Shown here in pieces: positions 53,647 through 62,114 of a DNA stretch of 64,000 nt. Source of the stretch: Butyrivibrio hungatei NK4A153. GTDB lineage: Bacteria; Bacillota; Clostridia; Lachnospirales; Lachnospiraceae. How positions within the stretch are numbered: position 1 is the first letter of the stretch; each line of letters begins with the position of its first letter. Location of the stretch: assembly GCF_000424465.1 (NCBI RefSeq), contig NZ_AUJY01000002.1, positions 285,758-349,757 of the forward strand. Reading direction: 5' to 3'. The position numbers and the translations under genes were made by a program. The notes below the pieces were generated by a model. It ran no database searches. It worked only from the letters and a program-made list of their open reading frames with translations, and had not been told where the DNA came from.

Positions 53647-54339
53647 ATGAGCAATGTGTTACATATCGCGGGCCTTAATAAAAGCTACAACGGCAGAAAA
53701 GTTGTTGATAATATCTCGCTTGATGTGGAAAAGGGAGATATTGTCGGATTGATCGGACCAAATGGCGCCGGTAAGTCAACAACTATGAAGATGATAATGA
53801 ATCTCATCAGCAAGGATTCCGGCGAGATAGTGATCGGTGAAGGAACAAACTTTGTTGAGAAGATCGGCTTTGCAACTGAATCATCGGCGTTTTATGAGTA
53901 TCTGTCGGGGTACGACAATCTGATGCTTATTGCAAAGTTATATGACAATGTATCTGAAGAAAAGGTCAGAGAAATAGTTGATTTTGTGGGATTGTCGGAA
54001 CATATCGGCAAAAAAGTAAAATCGTATTCGACAGGTATGCGCCAGAGACTGGGGCTTGGAAGGGCGCTCCTTAACGATCCTGAGCTTCTTATCCTTGATG
54101 AACCTACAAACGGACTGGATCCGTATGGAATGAAAGATATTTATGAAATGCTTGAGAAGCTTGCAAGGGTGGATAACGTAGCAATCCTTATCTCGTCGCA
54201 TCTTTTGCATGATATAGAAAAAATATGCAATAAGGTGGTCATGATCGATGCGGGAAAGATTCTTTTCAGCGGTGATATCAGTGAACTGGGAGAAGGCCTT
54301 GAGGACAGTTACTACAGCATGTATAGGAGGCAGGCGTGA
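53647..54339 (+). CDS. ABC transporter ATP-binding protein
   Basis: A 230-residue ATPase: Walker A GPNGAGKST (~37-45), Q-loop region FATESSAFYEYLSG, signature YSTGMRQRLGLGRAL, Walker B LLILDEPTNGLD and the switch His in SSHLLHD. It belongs to the family that powers ABC-2 type exporters, including bacteriocin self-immunity pumps. ATG 53647 sits 6 nt from AAGGGGG; ATG 53641 is too close. The permease gene overlaps its stop. The pair lies behind a terminator after the kinase array, so it is a candidate target of the regulator at 46470, though no binding site is shown. Confidence 0.93.
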   Translation: MSNVLHIAGLNKSYNGRKVVDNISLDVEKGDIVGLIGPNGAGKSTTMKMIMNLISKDSGEIVIGEGTNFVEKIGFATESSAFYEYLSGYDNLMLIAKLYDNVSEEKVREIVDFVGLSEHIGKKVKSYSTGMRQRLGLGRALLNDPELLILDEPTNGLDPYGMKDIYEMLEKLARVDNVAILISSHLLHDIEKICNKVVMIDAGKILFSGDISELGEGLEDSYYSMYRRQA

Positions 54340-55085
54340 TGAAGAATGTAAAGAATGAACTGTATAAGCTCTGGAAAGGCAGAAGGCTTGGAATATTTCT
54401 TTTGATTCTGTTTGTTACATGTATAGCCATGGGTGTGCTTGTCAGCTCGATTCAGATGAAGGGACTTCTTGAAAAAGACGTGATTGATTCAATGACAGGC
54501 GGCAATTTTCCCACACAGGTTCTTGGCATGATAGCAGATATAGTGTTGCCGGTATTTGCCACTCTTTTCGTGACTTTTCTTGTTACCGATGAGGCAGACA
54601 GTGGCAGTTTGAAGCTTCCGCTTCTGTGTGGGCAGTCGCGTGAAAAGCTGATAGCGGCTAAGGCGGTAGTGGTTCTTATCGGTGCGATGGCCCTTATTGC
54701 GGTTACGTATGTTACGTCAAATATCGTAGCTGTCGCGTTCTGGGGAAGTGATACGGTGGTTGAGGCTCTTTTCCAAAATGCGGTTATATATGCGGAAACT
54801 TATTTTGCGCTTGCAGGCTGGTCAATGGTTGTGTTGTTTGTTTCACTGTTTGTGAAAAACAGCGGCTCAATGGTAGGCGTAGCGGTAATTGTTCTGGTAA
54901 TAGGATGCATTTTGAGTTCTGCATGCCCGCAGATAGCGAAATATGAAGTGATGTACTACCTTAAGGCATTTGTAAGTATGGTGGCGATTGACCGAACACT
55001 TGCGATGGCGGTATGCGGCGGAACCATAGTAGCTTTTTTTGCCATGATAACGCTTAAGTTCAAGGCTTTGCAGATTCAGAAATAA
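54339..55085 (+). CDS. ABC-2 type transporter permease
   Basis: A 248-residue membrane protein with six helices; NVKNELYKLWKGRRLGIFLL at the start is the usual cytoplasmic helix plus helix 1 of ABC-2 permeases such as BcrB- or LanE-like immunity exporters. ATG 54339 overlaps the ATPase stop (TGATG), with AGGAGG 8 nt upstream. A GTG 3 nt earlier is also in frame. Its cargo is unknown; a peptide or lipid is typical for the family. Confidence 0.85.
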   Translation: MKNVKNELYKLWKGRRLGIFLLILFVTCIAMGVLVSSIQMKGLLEKDVIDSMTGGNFPTQVLGMIADIVLPVFATLFVTFLVTDEADSGSLKLPLLCGQSREKLIAAKAVVVLIGAMALIAVTYVTSNIVAVAFWGSDTVVEALFQNAVIYAETYFALAGWSMVVLFVSLFVKNSGSMVGVAVIVLVIGCILSSACPQIAKYEVMYYLKAFVSMVAIDRTLAMAVCGGTIVAFFAMITLKFKALQIQK

Positions 55086-55130
55086 AAGAGGGAACAATAA
55101 ATTTTTTTATAAAACAAGGAGGATTTAAGA

Positions 55131-55493
55131 ATGTTTGAACAGAAAAGAATGTTAATTGTGATCGTGTGTGCAGGTTTAGCTATGATGGGAACTTTAATCT
55201 GGAGGGCTGTATACTCTATAAAGCATAAGGGAGATGAAAAAGCTCTTGAAGCTATGACAAAAGCGCAGGCGGGTTCATCATGGACTTTGTGGTTTTGGTT
55301 TATATGCTGGGAAGGATTTGCGCCATATATATTTGGAGAAGATGCAGTTTTTTCGATAGGCAGAGTTGGATATGTTATAATGTTTCTTGTTGGAACTCAA
55401 TGCTTATCTGAGCTGTTTTATGCTTACTATTATACTAAGATGGTAAAGACAAAAAAGACAGATAATGAACAGGCTAACACTGAACAGGCATGA
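55131..55493 (+). CDS. Small membrane protein, unknown
   Basis: A 120-residue protein with about three helices (~7-25, ~50-70, ~78-98) and a charged tail ending in Asn/Glu/Gln-rich repeats (DNEQANTEQA). A Trp-rich stretch (SSWTLWFWFICWEGF) is notable. No family is recognised. It has an ideal AAGGAGG site and lies 45 nt after the ABC permease, so it may be an accessory or immunity-type partner of that exporter. That role is a guess from position and size. Confidence 0.65.
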   Translation: MFEQKRMLIVIVCAGLAMMGTLIWRAVYSIKHKGDEKALEAMTKAQAGSSWTLWFWFICWEGFAPYIFGEDAVFSIGRVGYVIMFLVGTQCLSELFYAYYYTKMVKTKKTDNEQANTEQA

Positions 55494-55568
55494 TTGGTTA
55501 TATAAGGCTTTTTAACTGTTAACAGATATAGTGTCAAACAGCATTATTGTTGAGAACAGGAGGAAAGT

Positions 55569-55949
55569 ATGAATAACACCGAGCTTTACACAGAGTTTAG
55601 GGAAGAGTGCATGGATAGGGTTACCGTAGATCGTGAGGAATTCTGCAAAAGGATCAAGAATCTGAAAAAGGGTGCGATTATTGAGCCTGATAAAGGGACG
55701 TACCAGCTATATTCCAAGTTGGTTAGTGTCTCAGATCGGGAGCAGGAACAGGATGCACCGTATGTTCTTGAGATTGATCCGGCTGCGAGAGTCCGCTTTG
55801 AGGGGAGTTTTAGCGAATATGAGGATCTGCTCAAAGAGATCAATAAGAACAGAATAGGACATTATGATGTAAAGGTATACAGCAAGTTACAAGACGGTAA
55901 TGCGGACAGCGATTTTTTTATCATGGACGTTTATTACCAGATGCAATAA
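55569..55949 (+). CDS. Small soluble protein, unknown
   Basis: A 126-residue, charged, mixed alpha/beta protein without signal or membrane segments. The N-terminal third is helical and acidic/basic mixed; the centre has YVLEIDPAARVRFEGSFSEY; the C-terminus ends in aromatic strands (FFIMDVYYQMQ). No family is recognised. AGGAGGAAAG precedes ATG 55569 at good spacing, supporting a real gene. It stands between a small membrane protein and a terminator at 56010 and may be expressed separately. Confidence 0.6.
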   Translation: MNNTELYTEFREECMDRVTVDREEFCKRIKNLKKGAIIEPDKGTYQLYSKLVSVSDREQEQDAPYVLEIDPAARVRFEGSFSEYEDLLKEINKNRIGHYDVKVYSKLQDGNADSDFFIMDVYYQMQ

Positions 55950-56009
55950 AGTAATCTTTATCGCAAAAAATTACAGAAATAAAAGCAGTGCCGAGCACTG
56001 ATCAGGGAT

Positions 56010-56049
56010 AACCGTAAAAAGACAATTCGCTTTTTGCGGTTATCTTTTT
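56010..56049 (+). terminator. Rho-independent terminator before tsaE
   Basis: AACCGTAAAAAG (56010-56021) pairs with CTTTTTGCGGTT (56030-56041; one G-U pair), followed by ATCTTTTT. A smaller CAGTG/CACTG hairpin lies just upstream (55986-56000). Confidence 0.85.
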
Positions 56050-56050
56050 G

Positions 56051-56059
56051 TGATATAGT
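56051..56059 (+). promoter_or_regulatory. Extended -10 promoter for the tsaE operon
   Basis: TGATATAGT (TGn plus TATAGT) begins immediately after the terminator T-run, 35 bp before ATG 56094. The -35 region is poor (TTTTTG at 17 bp). Confidence 0.4.
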
Positions 56060-56093
56060 TAAAGAGGCAAAGTTTGAAATATGCGAGGTTTGT

Positions 56094-56531
56094 ATGGATA
56101 TAGTTACCAGACACGAGACGAATAGTGCCGAGGAGACGTTTGAGATTGGCAAAAGGATTGGCGAGAGCGCGACGCCGGGAATGGTGTATACTCTTGTTGG
56201 TGATCTTGGCGTGGGAAAGACCGTTCTTACGCAGGGAGTTGCCGCGGGACTTGGGATTACGGGACCTGTGAGCAGCCCGACTTTTACTATCCTGCAGGTT
56301 TACGACGAGGGAAGGATTCCTTTTTACCACTTTGATGTATATCGCATCGGTGATGTCAGCGAGATGGATGAGATCGGGTATGAGGATTATTTCTACGGAG
56401 ACGGCATCTGCTTTATTGAATGGGCGAACCTCATAGAAGAGATATTGCCTGAGCATTATACGGAGATAGTCATAGAAAAGAACCTTGAAAAAGGCTTTGA
56501 TTATCGACTTATTACAATGACAAAAAAATAA
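56094..56531 (+). CDS. tsaE: tRNA threonylcarbamoyladenosine biosynthesis ATPase TsaE
   Basis: A 145-residue P-loop ATPase needed with TsaB and TsaD to make t6A37 in ANN-decoding tRNAs. Walker A GDLGVGKT (~36-43), SPTFTILQVY, FYHFDVYRI (with the conserved Asp) and CFIEWAN are family motifs. The frame is open to 56034 but ATG 56094 gives the normal length and has GCGAGG upstream. It is the first gene of a run that also holds tsaB-rimI and tsaD, with RNase Z between them. Confidence 0.95.
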   Translation: MDIVTRHETNSAEETFEIGKRIGESATPGMVYTLVGDLGVGKTVLTQGVAAGLGITGPVSSPTFTILQVYDEGRIPFYHFDVYRIGDVSEMDEIGYEDYFYGDGICFIEWANLIEEILPEHYTEIVIEKNLEKGFDYRLITMTKK

Positions 56532-56552
56532 ATGATATAAAAAGTGAGTTAT

Positions 56553-57797
56553 ATGAAAATACTTTCTATCGATACATCGGGACTTGTGGGAACCGTTGCG
56601 GTTTCTGACGGAGATATGCTTGTTTCCCAGTTCTCGGTGCAATATAAAACTACACATTCTGAGATCTTGATGCCTATGCTTGATGACATATGCAAAAAGA
56701 TAAATCTCGATCTGTCTACGATCGATGCCATAGCGGTGGCTGAGGGACCCGGCTCTTTTACGGGACTTCGTATCGGAAGCGCAACGGCAAAAGGACTTGC
56801 GCTTGCTCTTAATAAGCCGATAATACCGGTACCCACCGTTGACGGGATTGCTTATAATCTCTACGGAGTTGAAAAGATAATTTGTCCTATGATGGATGCC
56901 AGAAGAAATCAGGTGTACACGGGACTTTATACGTTTGTGCCAAAGACCTACGAGGGAAAAAGTCTTGAGAGGTCTTTTGACATGCAGGTTATACATGAGC
57001 AGTTTGCGACATCTGTTGAGGATATAGCGAACAGGATAAACGAGATTGGAAAGCCGGTTGTGCTTTTGGGCGACGGTGTTCCGGTCTATCATGACAAGCT
57101 GGAGGAGCTTTTGAAGGTTCCGTATTCGATAGCGCCTTTTTTCCAGAACAGGCAGAATGCGGCGGCTGTTGCGGCACTTGCGGGAGTTTATGCGGCTGAG
57201 GGAAGGATTGTCAATGCCGATGATTTTGCTCCCGATTATCTGAGACTCTCCCAGGCTGAGCGCGAAGCTCTTGAGAAGGATAAAAGCGGGGGTGAGTCTA
57301 AAGGTAAGCTTACCGAAAAGAAGGCTGCGAGCAGGAATAATCCCGGGATTATCAGGATCAGGGAGATGAGCGCTGAGGATATCGAGGATGCTTATAATCT
57401 TGAGAAGACGAATCTGGGAAAAGAGGCTTGGACGCAGAAACAGCTTCTTGATGCACTTACAAGAGACGACACGATCTATCTTGTTGCCGAGAAGGCAGAA
57501 AGAGTCGTAGGTCTGTGCGGTGTTCAGAATATTTCGGGCGACGGCGAGATCACGAATGTGTCTGTTTCGGGCGATTGCAGGAGAGAGGGCGTTGCTTACA
57601 AGATGCTTAAGCAGCTCCTTGAGAGAGGCCACGGAATAGGGATAAGTGACTACACTCTTGAAGTTCGTGCGGGAAATGCGCCTGCGATAGGGCTTTATGA
57701 GAGACTTGGCTTTGTGAGCGAGGGCGTAAGACCCGGATTTTACGATGAGCCCAAGGATGATGCGGTTATTTACTGGAAAAGGAAACAGGTTTTATGA
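56553..57797 (+). CDS. TsaB-RimI fusion protein
   Basis: A 414-residue fusion. The N-terminal TsaB domain (~1-230) has LSIDTSGLVGTVAV, AEGPGSFTGLRIGSATAKGL and MMDARRNQVY and serves as the scaffold of the t6A complex with TsaD. After a Lys/Ser/Gly-rich linker (~240-262) a GNAT acetyltransferase (~265-410) follows with IRIREMSAEDIEDAYNLE, NVSVSGDCRREGVAYKMLKQ (acetyl-CoA loop) and LEVRAGNAPAIGLYERLGF, typical of RimI, which acetylates ribosomal protein S18. In many bacteria the two genes are adjacent but separate. ATG 56553 was taken over GTG 56544. The 3' end overlaps the RNase Z gene by 4 nt. Confidence 0.93.
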   Translation: MKILSIDTSGLVGTVAVSDGDMLVSQFSVQYKTTHSEILMPMLDDICKKINLDLSTIDAIAVAEGPGSFTGLRIGSATAKGLALALNKPIIPVPTVDGIAYNLYGVEKIICPMMDARRNQVYTGLYTFVPKTYEGKSLERSFDMQVIHEQFATSVEDIANRINEIGKPVVLLGDGVPVYHDKLEELLKVPYSIAPFFQNRQNAAAVAALAGVYAAEGRIVNADDFAPDYLRLSQAEREALEKDKSGGESKGKLTEKKAASRNNPGIIRIREMSAEDIEDAYNLEKTNLGKEAWTQKQLLDALTRDDTIYLVAEKAERVVGLCGVQNISGDGEITNVSVSGDCRREGVAYKMLKQLLERGHGIGISDYTLEVRAGNAPAIGLYERLGFVSEGVRPGFYDEPKDDAVIYWKRKQVL

Positions 57798-58714
57798 TAG
57801 ATGTTTGTTTGCTGGGAACGGGCGGAATGATGCCGCTTCCCAACCGTTTGCTCACTTCTTTGTACGTGAGATATAACGGAAAATGTATACTTATAGATTC
57901 GGGTGAGGCGACTCAGATCGCACTTAAGAAAAAGGGACTTAGTTCCAAACCGATAGATATTATCTGCTTTACTCATTATCATGCGGATCACATTAGTGGT
58001 CTTCCGGGACTTCTTCTTACGATGGGAAATGCTGAGAGGACAGAGCCGCTACTTATGGTTGGACCTAAGGGGCTTGAGAGGGTTGTGAATGCGCTCAGAG
58101 TGATAGCGCCTGAGCTTCCGTTTGAGATTAAGTTTAAAGAGATAACGGAAGGTGAGATGTCTTTTGAACCCGAGGGAATGCCCGGATTTACTCTTTCTGC
58201 GTTTAAGGTTAATCACAATATTCCCTGCTACGGATATACCATGAATCTCAGAAGACAGGGAAAGTTTAATGTTGATGCGGCTGTGGCTGCAGGAATTGAC
58301 AGGCGTTACTGGAACGGTCTTCAGAAGGGCGAGACGATAGAGCTTGAAGACGGAACGGTCTATACGCCTGATATGGTGCTTGGTGAGGCGAGAAAAGGTA
58401 TTAAGCTTACTTACGTCACGGATACAAGGCCTACGGACAGCATCGTTAACAACGCTAAGGATTCAGATCTTTTTATATGCGAGGGTATGTACGGAGAGCC
58501 CGATAAGCTTGTAAAGGCGAAAGAGCACAAACACATGACGTTCTATGAGGCTGCGAGACTTGCCAAGAATGCGGAGGTAAAAGAAATGTGGCTTACACAT
58601 TACAGTCCGTCACTTGTTAATCCGCAGGAGTTCATAGGAGAAGCGAGAAAAATATTTGCAAATACAGTTGCGGCGAAGGACGGCAGAAGTCTGACGCTTA
58701 GGTTCGAAGAATAA
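57794..58714 (+). CDS. rnz: Ribonuclease Z (tRNA 3' processing metallo-beta-lactamase)
   Basis: A 306-residue zinc enzyme that trims tRNA 3' ends. LLGTGGMMPLPNR at the start, LIDSGEAT, FTHYHADHISG (zinc motif, His61 to His66), FKVNHNIPCYGY and YVTDTRPTD (bridging Asp) match the RNase Z branch, and WLTHYSPS near the end provides another zinc His. Two tRNA genes without encoded CCA lie at 63.4-63.6 kb, the sort of substrate this enzyme needs. The ATG overlaps the TsaB-RimI stop, so it is part of the same operon. Confidence 0.88.
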   Translation: MIDVCLLGTGGMMPLPNRLLTSLYVRYNGKCILIDSGEATQIALKKKGLSSKPIDIICFTHYHADHISGLPGLLLTMGNAERTEPLLMVGPKGLERVVNALRVIAPELPFEIKFKEITEGEMSFEPEGMPGFTLSAFKVNHNIPCYGYTMNLRRQGKFNVDAAVAAGIDRRYWNGLQKGETIELEDGTVYTPDMVLGEARKGIKLTYVTDTRPTDSIVNNAKDSDLFICEGMYGEPDKLVKAKEHKHMTFYEAARLAKNAEVKEMWLTHYSPSLVNPQEFIGEARKIFANTVAAKDGRSLTLRFEE

Positions 58715-58751
58715 TCTGCAGACTGAATCTTTTTTTCAAAACGGAGGGGAC

Positions 58752-59327
58752 ATGGAAAACAACAGTGTAAAGTCAGCAATTCTGAAATCAATCGTATTAT
58801 TGGCGCTCGGAGCGGTCGTCGTAGTGGGATTGTATTTTATGTTCGTGGGAAGCAAAAAGAGTCCTGAGGAAGAGCAGTACAATCTGACAGCGGTTGATGA
58901 GATCACTACTACCAATCTTGAAAAGAACTATCCGGCGAACCCGAGGATGGTGGTTGAGCTGTATGCAAAGACCATGCAGGTTCTTTATAAGGAGGAATAC
59001 ACTGAAGGGCAGCAGGACAAGATGCTTTATGTTCTTAAGGGAATCATGGATGATGAGCTTCTTGGGCAGCAGGTGAATTTTTCCAAGTCCATGAAAAATG
59101 AGATAGCGGAGAGAAAAGAAGGGGATTATTCGATTTCAAATTATCTGGTGCAGAATACGGAGCCTGATGTTGTTACCGTATCCGGAAAGAAGATGTGCAA
59201 TGTGCAGTGTCTTTTTTCACTTAGAAAAGGAACGTCTACGGTTGCCACTTACTACCAGTTTATTCTTCGCCAGGATGATGAGAAGAGATGGAAGATCCTT
59301 GGCTGGGATGTACAAACAAAGCAATAA
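58752..59327 (+). CDS. Single-pass membrane protein with outer domain, unknown
   Basis: A 191-residue protein with one helix (~15-32) and an outer domain of ~150 residues. The outer part is mainly helical in its first half (NPRMVVELYAKTMQVLYKEE) and then beta-rich (VQCLFSLRKGTSTVATYYQF, KRWKILGWDVQ), a layout like small NTF2/cystatin-like domains. No named family is recognised with confidence. CGGAGGGG lies just before ATG 58752. It sits between RNase Z and a YdjC-like gene and is probably co-transcribed with them. Confidence 0.65.
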   Translation: MENNSVKSAILKSIVLLALGAVVVVGLYFMFVGSKKSPEEEQYNLTAVDEITTTNLEKNYPANPRMVVELYAKTMQVLYKEEYTEGQQDKMLYVLKGIMDDELLGQQVNFSKSMKNEIAERKEGDYSISNYLVQNTEPDVVTVSGKKMCNVQCLFSLRKGTSTVATYYQFILRQDDEKRWKILGWDVQTKQ

Positions 59328-59342
59328 CTTGGAGGATGGTTT

Positions 59343-60233
59343 TTGATAGAGTATCATGCGGACGACTACGGGCTTTTTCCCGAACAGAGTCGTCATATTA
59401 TGGATTGTTATCACAAGGGGGCGCTCAATGGCATAAGTATCATGCCCAACAGCCCGTATTTAAAAGAGTGTATGGATGCGATCTCGGATATAAGAGAGAA
59501 GCTTTTTGTCACCGTACACCTTAATTTTGTTGAGGGCAGGCCTATCAGCGGAAACAGGGCGGATCTGCTTGTGAATGAGAGGGGAAATTTTGACTGCGGT
59601 TTTATCAAACTTCTTTTGGTGAGCTATATTCCTTTTTTGAGAAAGGCGTATTACAGGCAGATCAGAAGAGAAGTTGAGACGCAGCTTCGCGCATGCGGTG
59701 AGTATATGAACGGTGGCGTGTACAGGATTGACGGACATGTGCATTATCATATGATTCCCGTTATCTTTGATGCGCTTATGGATGTTGTTAAGAGCAATAA
59801 ATTTAAGGTTTCATACATAAGATTTCCGTATGAGGAAGTGTCCGTTTATTCCGGAAATATACTGAAACTCAAGGGGCTTAGGCTTGTAAATCTTGTTAAA
59901 GTGATGATCCTGAACGCGCTTGTTGTAAGGAACAAGATGAAATACAAGACTTTTTTGAAAGGACTGGGCTTGGAAAACAAGCTGTTCATGGGCGTAATGC
60001 TTTCGGGGCATATGTTCTATGACAACGTCAGGGCATGTATTAAGAGCGCTGCGGATATCCTGGAGAAAAGAGGGAATGATGAGATGGAGATTCTTTTCCA
60101 TCCGGGTGATGTAACCGTGCCTGCAGATGTGGAGAGGCTTACGAGTAGGGATGATTATGATTTCCTCACAAGTCCGAACAGGATGAAAGAGGCGGAAGCG
60201 CTTAAAAAATTTGGAAGTAATCTTAGCAGATGA
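59343..60233 (+). CDS. ChbG/HpnK (YdjC) family carbohydrate deacetylase
   Basis: A 296-residue protein of the YdjC family, which removes N-acetyl groups from sugars or acts on lipid-linked sugars. HADDYG (residues 5-10) holds the catalytic and metal Asp; VTVHLNFVEG and RIDGHVHYHMIP supply metal His residues; LFHPGD lies near the end. A hydrophobic stretch (~85-100) may place it at the membrane. The start codon is TTG 59343 with GGAGG 8 nt upstream; no ATG precedes the HADDYG motif in this frame. The substrate is not known; the GT4 gene downstream keeps it in a glycan context. Confidence 0.88.
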   Translation: MIEYHADDYGLFPEQSRHIMDCYHKGALNGISIMPNSPYLKECMDAISDIREKLFVTVHLNFVEGRPISGNRADLLVNERGNFDCGFIKLLLVSYIPFLRKAYYRQIRREVETQLRACGEYMNGGVYRIDGHVHYHMIPVIFDALMDVVKSNKFKVSYIRFPYEEVSVYSGNILKLKGLRLVNLVKVMILNALVVRNKMKYKTFLKGLGLENKLFMGVMLSGHMFYDNVRACIKSAADILEKRGNDEMEILFHPGDVTVPADVERLTSRDDYDFLTSPNRMKEAEALKKFGSNLSR

Positions 60234-60251
60234 TCTGCGAAAAGGTAAGTT

Positions 60252-61391
60252 ATGGAAATTAACAAGAATGTAGAGGATGACGGTGTCATCTTTATGTCAA
60301 TAAAAGAGAATGGTGATGGCGACGCGGAAGCTGTCGGAGGTGCGGGGGATGTTACCATCCTTGCGATTGAGAGCTCATGCGATGAGACTGCGGCTGCTGT
60401 TGTAAGGAACGGAAGAGAGGTACTGTCGAATATCATTTCTTCCCAGATCGCGCTTCATACGGTCTATGGCGGAGTTGTGCCCGAGATTGCTTCGAGAAAG
60501 CATGTTGAGAAAATCAACGGTTGTGTTCGTGCTGCGCTTTCCGAGGCGGGGCTGTCGCTTAACGATATAGATGCTGTTGCCGTTACCTACGGGCCCGGGC
60601 TTGTGGGAGCTCTTTTGGTAGGAGTTTCTGAAGCAAAGGCTATCGCATATGCAACGAAAAAGCCTCTTATAGGCGTTCATCATATCGAAGGACATATTTG
60701 TGCGAACTATATCGAAAACAAGGATTTAAAGCCGCCATTTGCGTGTCTCGTGGTATCGGGAGGGCACTCGCACCTTGTTATCGTAAGAGATTACGGCAAG
60801 TACGAGATAATCGGACAGACCAGGGATGATGCGGCCGGAGAAGCTTTTGACAAGGTTGCCAGGGCGATAGGACTCGGATATCCCGGCGGTCCCAAGATCG
60901 ATAAGGCGGCAAAAGAGGGAAATCCGGATGCGTTTACATTCCCTCAGGCCAAGATCGCGGGCGCAGACTACGATTTTTCTTTTAGCGGACTTAAGTCATC
61001 AGTGCTTAATTATATTAATCAGGCCAAGATGCAGGGACAGGAGCTTAATCCCAATGATGTTGCGGCTTCTTTTCAGAAAGCCGTTGTACAGGTGCTCGCA
61101 GAGCATGCGATAAGAGCGTGCAAGGAATACGGCATGGACTGTCTTGCGATTGCGGGAGGTGTTGCATCAAATACCGCGCTCAGGGAGCTCTTGGAAAAAG
61201 AATGTGCGGCCAATAATATAAGATTCTGCAGGCCTTCACCGGTGCTTTGCACGGACAATGCGGCGATGATCGGAGCTGCGGGGTACTATGAATTCATACA
61301 GGGCAAGACTTTCGGGCTTGACCTTAATGCTGTACCGAATCTTCCGCTTGGAGACAGGGAGAGAAGGTATCACGCGGATAAGAACAGATAA
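60252..61391 (+). CDS. tsaD: tRNA N6-adenosine threonylcarbamoyltransferase TsaD
   Basis: A 379-residue catalytic subunit for t6A37. [31 protein letters not shown], the iron motif [40 protein letters not shown] and the ATP-binding [12 protein letters not shown] are all intact. About 30 acidic residues precede the first conserved strand, longer than usual; a second in-frame ATG before SIKENGDGD could shorten this. It lies downstream of tsaE, tsaB-rimI and rnz, so the full set of t6A transferase subunits except TsaC is in one region. Confidence 0.96.
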   Translation: MEINKNVEDDGVIFMSIKENGDGDAEAVGGAGDVTILAIESSCDETAAAVVRNGREVLSNIISSQIALHTVYGGVVPEIASRKHVEKINGCVRAALSEAGLSLNDIDAVAVTYGPGLVGALLVGVSEAKAIAYATKKPLIGVHHIEGHICANYIENKDLKPPFACLVVSGGHSHLVIVRDYGKYEIIGQTRDDAAGEAFDKVARAIGLGYPGGPKIDKAAKEGNPDAFTFPQAKIAGADYDFSFSGLKSSVLNYINQAKMQGQELNPNDVAASFQKAVVQVLAEHAIRACKEYGMDCLAIAGGVASNTALRELLEKECAANNIRFCRPSPVLCTDNAAMIGAAGYYEFIQGKTFGLDLNAVPNLPLGDRERRYHADKNR

Positions 61392-61405
61392 AGATTGGAG
61401 ATGCC

Positions 61406-62113
61406 ATGAAAACTGTGGCTGTTGTGCTTGCTGCCGGTAGCGGTAGCAGGATGAAAAGTGATGTTAAAAAGCAGTATCTTGATATAGGCGGAAAGCCGCT
61501 TATTTACTATTCATTGAAGGCTTTTGAAGAGAGCCCTGTGGATGATATTGTGCTTGTTGTATCACGCGGAGATGTTGAATTTGTCCGCAGTGAGATTGTT
61601 GAAAAATTTGGATTTGATAAGGTTAAGGCTATCGTTGAGGGCGGACTTTACCGTTATCACAGTGTTCGTCTGGGGCTTATGGCAGCAGAGGATGACTATG
61701 ATTATGCTTTTATTCACGATGGGGCAAGACCTTTTTTGACCAAGGATATTATCTTAAGAGCACTCGACGGAGCAAGAAACTACGGCGCGTGCGTTGTCGG
61801 AATGCCTGTAAAAGATACCATTAAGATCTGTGATGAGGACGGATTTGCGGTTTCCACGCCAAACAGAGACAGGACATGGATGATACAGACGCCGCAGACT
61901 TTTTCTTTTAAACTCATAAAAGATCTGTACATGAGGCTCGACCGCGAGGAGGAAGAGCTCATCGCAAAGGGCGTCAATATTACCGATGATGCCATGGTTG
62001 TCGAGTATTTTACCGACCGCAAGGTCAAGCTTGTTGAGGGTTCATACAACAATATCAAGATCACGACACCGGAGGATATTCCTGCGGCGGAGGCAATTCT
62101 GGGGAAAAAGTGA
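61406..62113 (+). CDS. ispD: 2-C-methyl-D-erythritol 4-phosphate cytidylyltransferase
   Basis: A 235-residue enzyme of the non-mevalonate isoprenoid pathway that makes CDP-methylerythritol. VVLAAGSGSRMKSDVKKQY (residues ~6-24) is the CTP loop; YAFIHDGARPFL, GMPVKDTIK and IQTPQTF are typical of true IspD proteins, and NIKITTPEDI ends the domain. It is closer to the classical IspD pattern than the cytidylyltransferase encoded at 7573. TTGGAG precedes ATG 61406. It follows tsaD by 14 nt and is followed 1 nt later by a GT4 gene. Isoprenoid supply also feeds undecaprenyl phosphate for the glycan system. Confidence 0.93.
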   Translation: MKTVAVVLAAGSGSRMKSDVKKQYLDIGGKPLIYYSLKAFEESPVDDIVLVVSRGDVEFVRSEIVEKFGFDKVKAIVEGGLYRYHSVRLGLMAAEDDYDYAFIHDGARPFLTKDIILRALDGARNYGACVVGMPVKDTIKICDEDGFAVSTPNRDRTWMIQTPQTFSFKLIKDLYMRLDREEEELIAKGVNITDDAMVVEYFTDRKVKLVEGSYNNIKITTPEDIPAAEAILGKK

Positions 62114-62114
62114 A

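Noticed and set aside
55512..55522. TTAACTGTTAA palindrome that might be a LytTR-type regulator site
   Set aside because: LytTR proteins usually bind direct repeats with set spacing; only a single short palindrome is present and none was found before the other candidate targets.
56040..57632. A 530-codon open frame on the - strand opposite tsaE and tsaB-rimI
   Set aside because: It lies wholly across two clearly conserved + strand genes, has no recognisable domain, is rich in His/Arg/Ser as expected from an antisense frame of this codon usage, and has no ribosome binding site that stands out.
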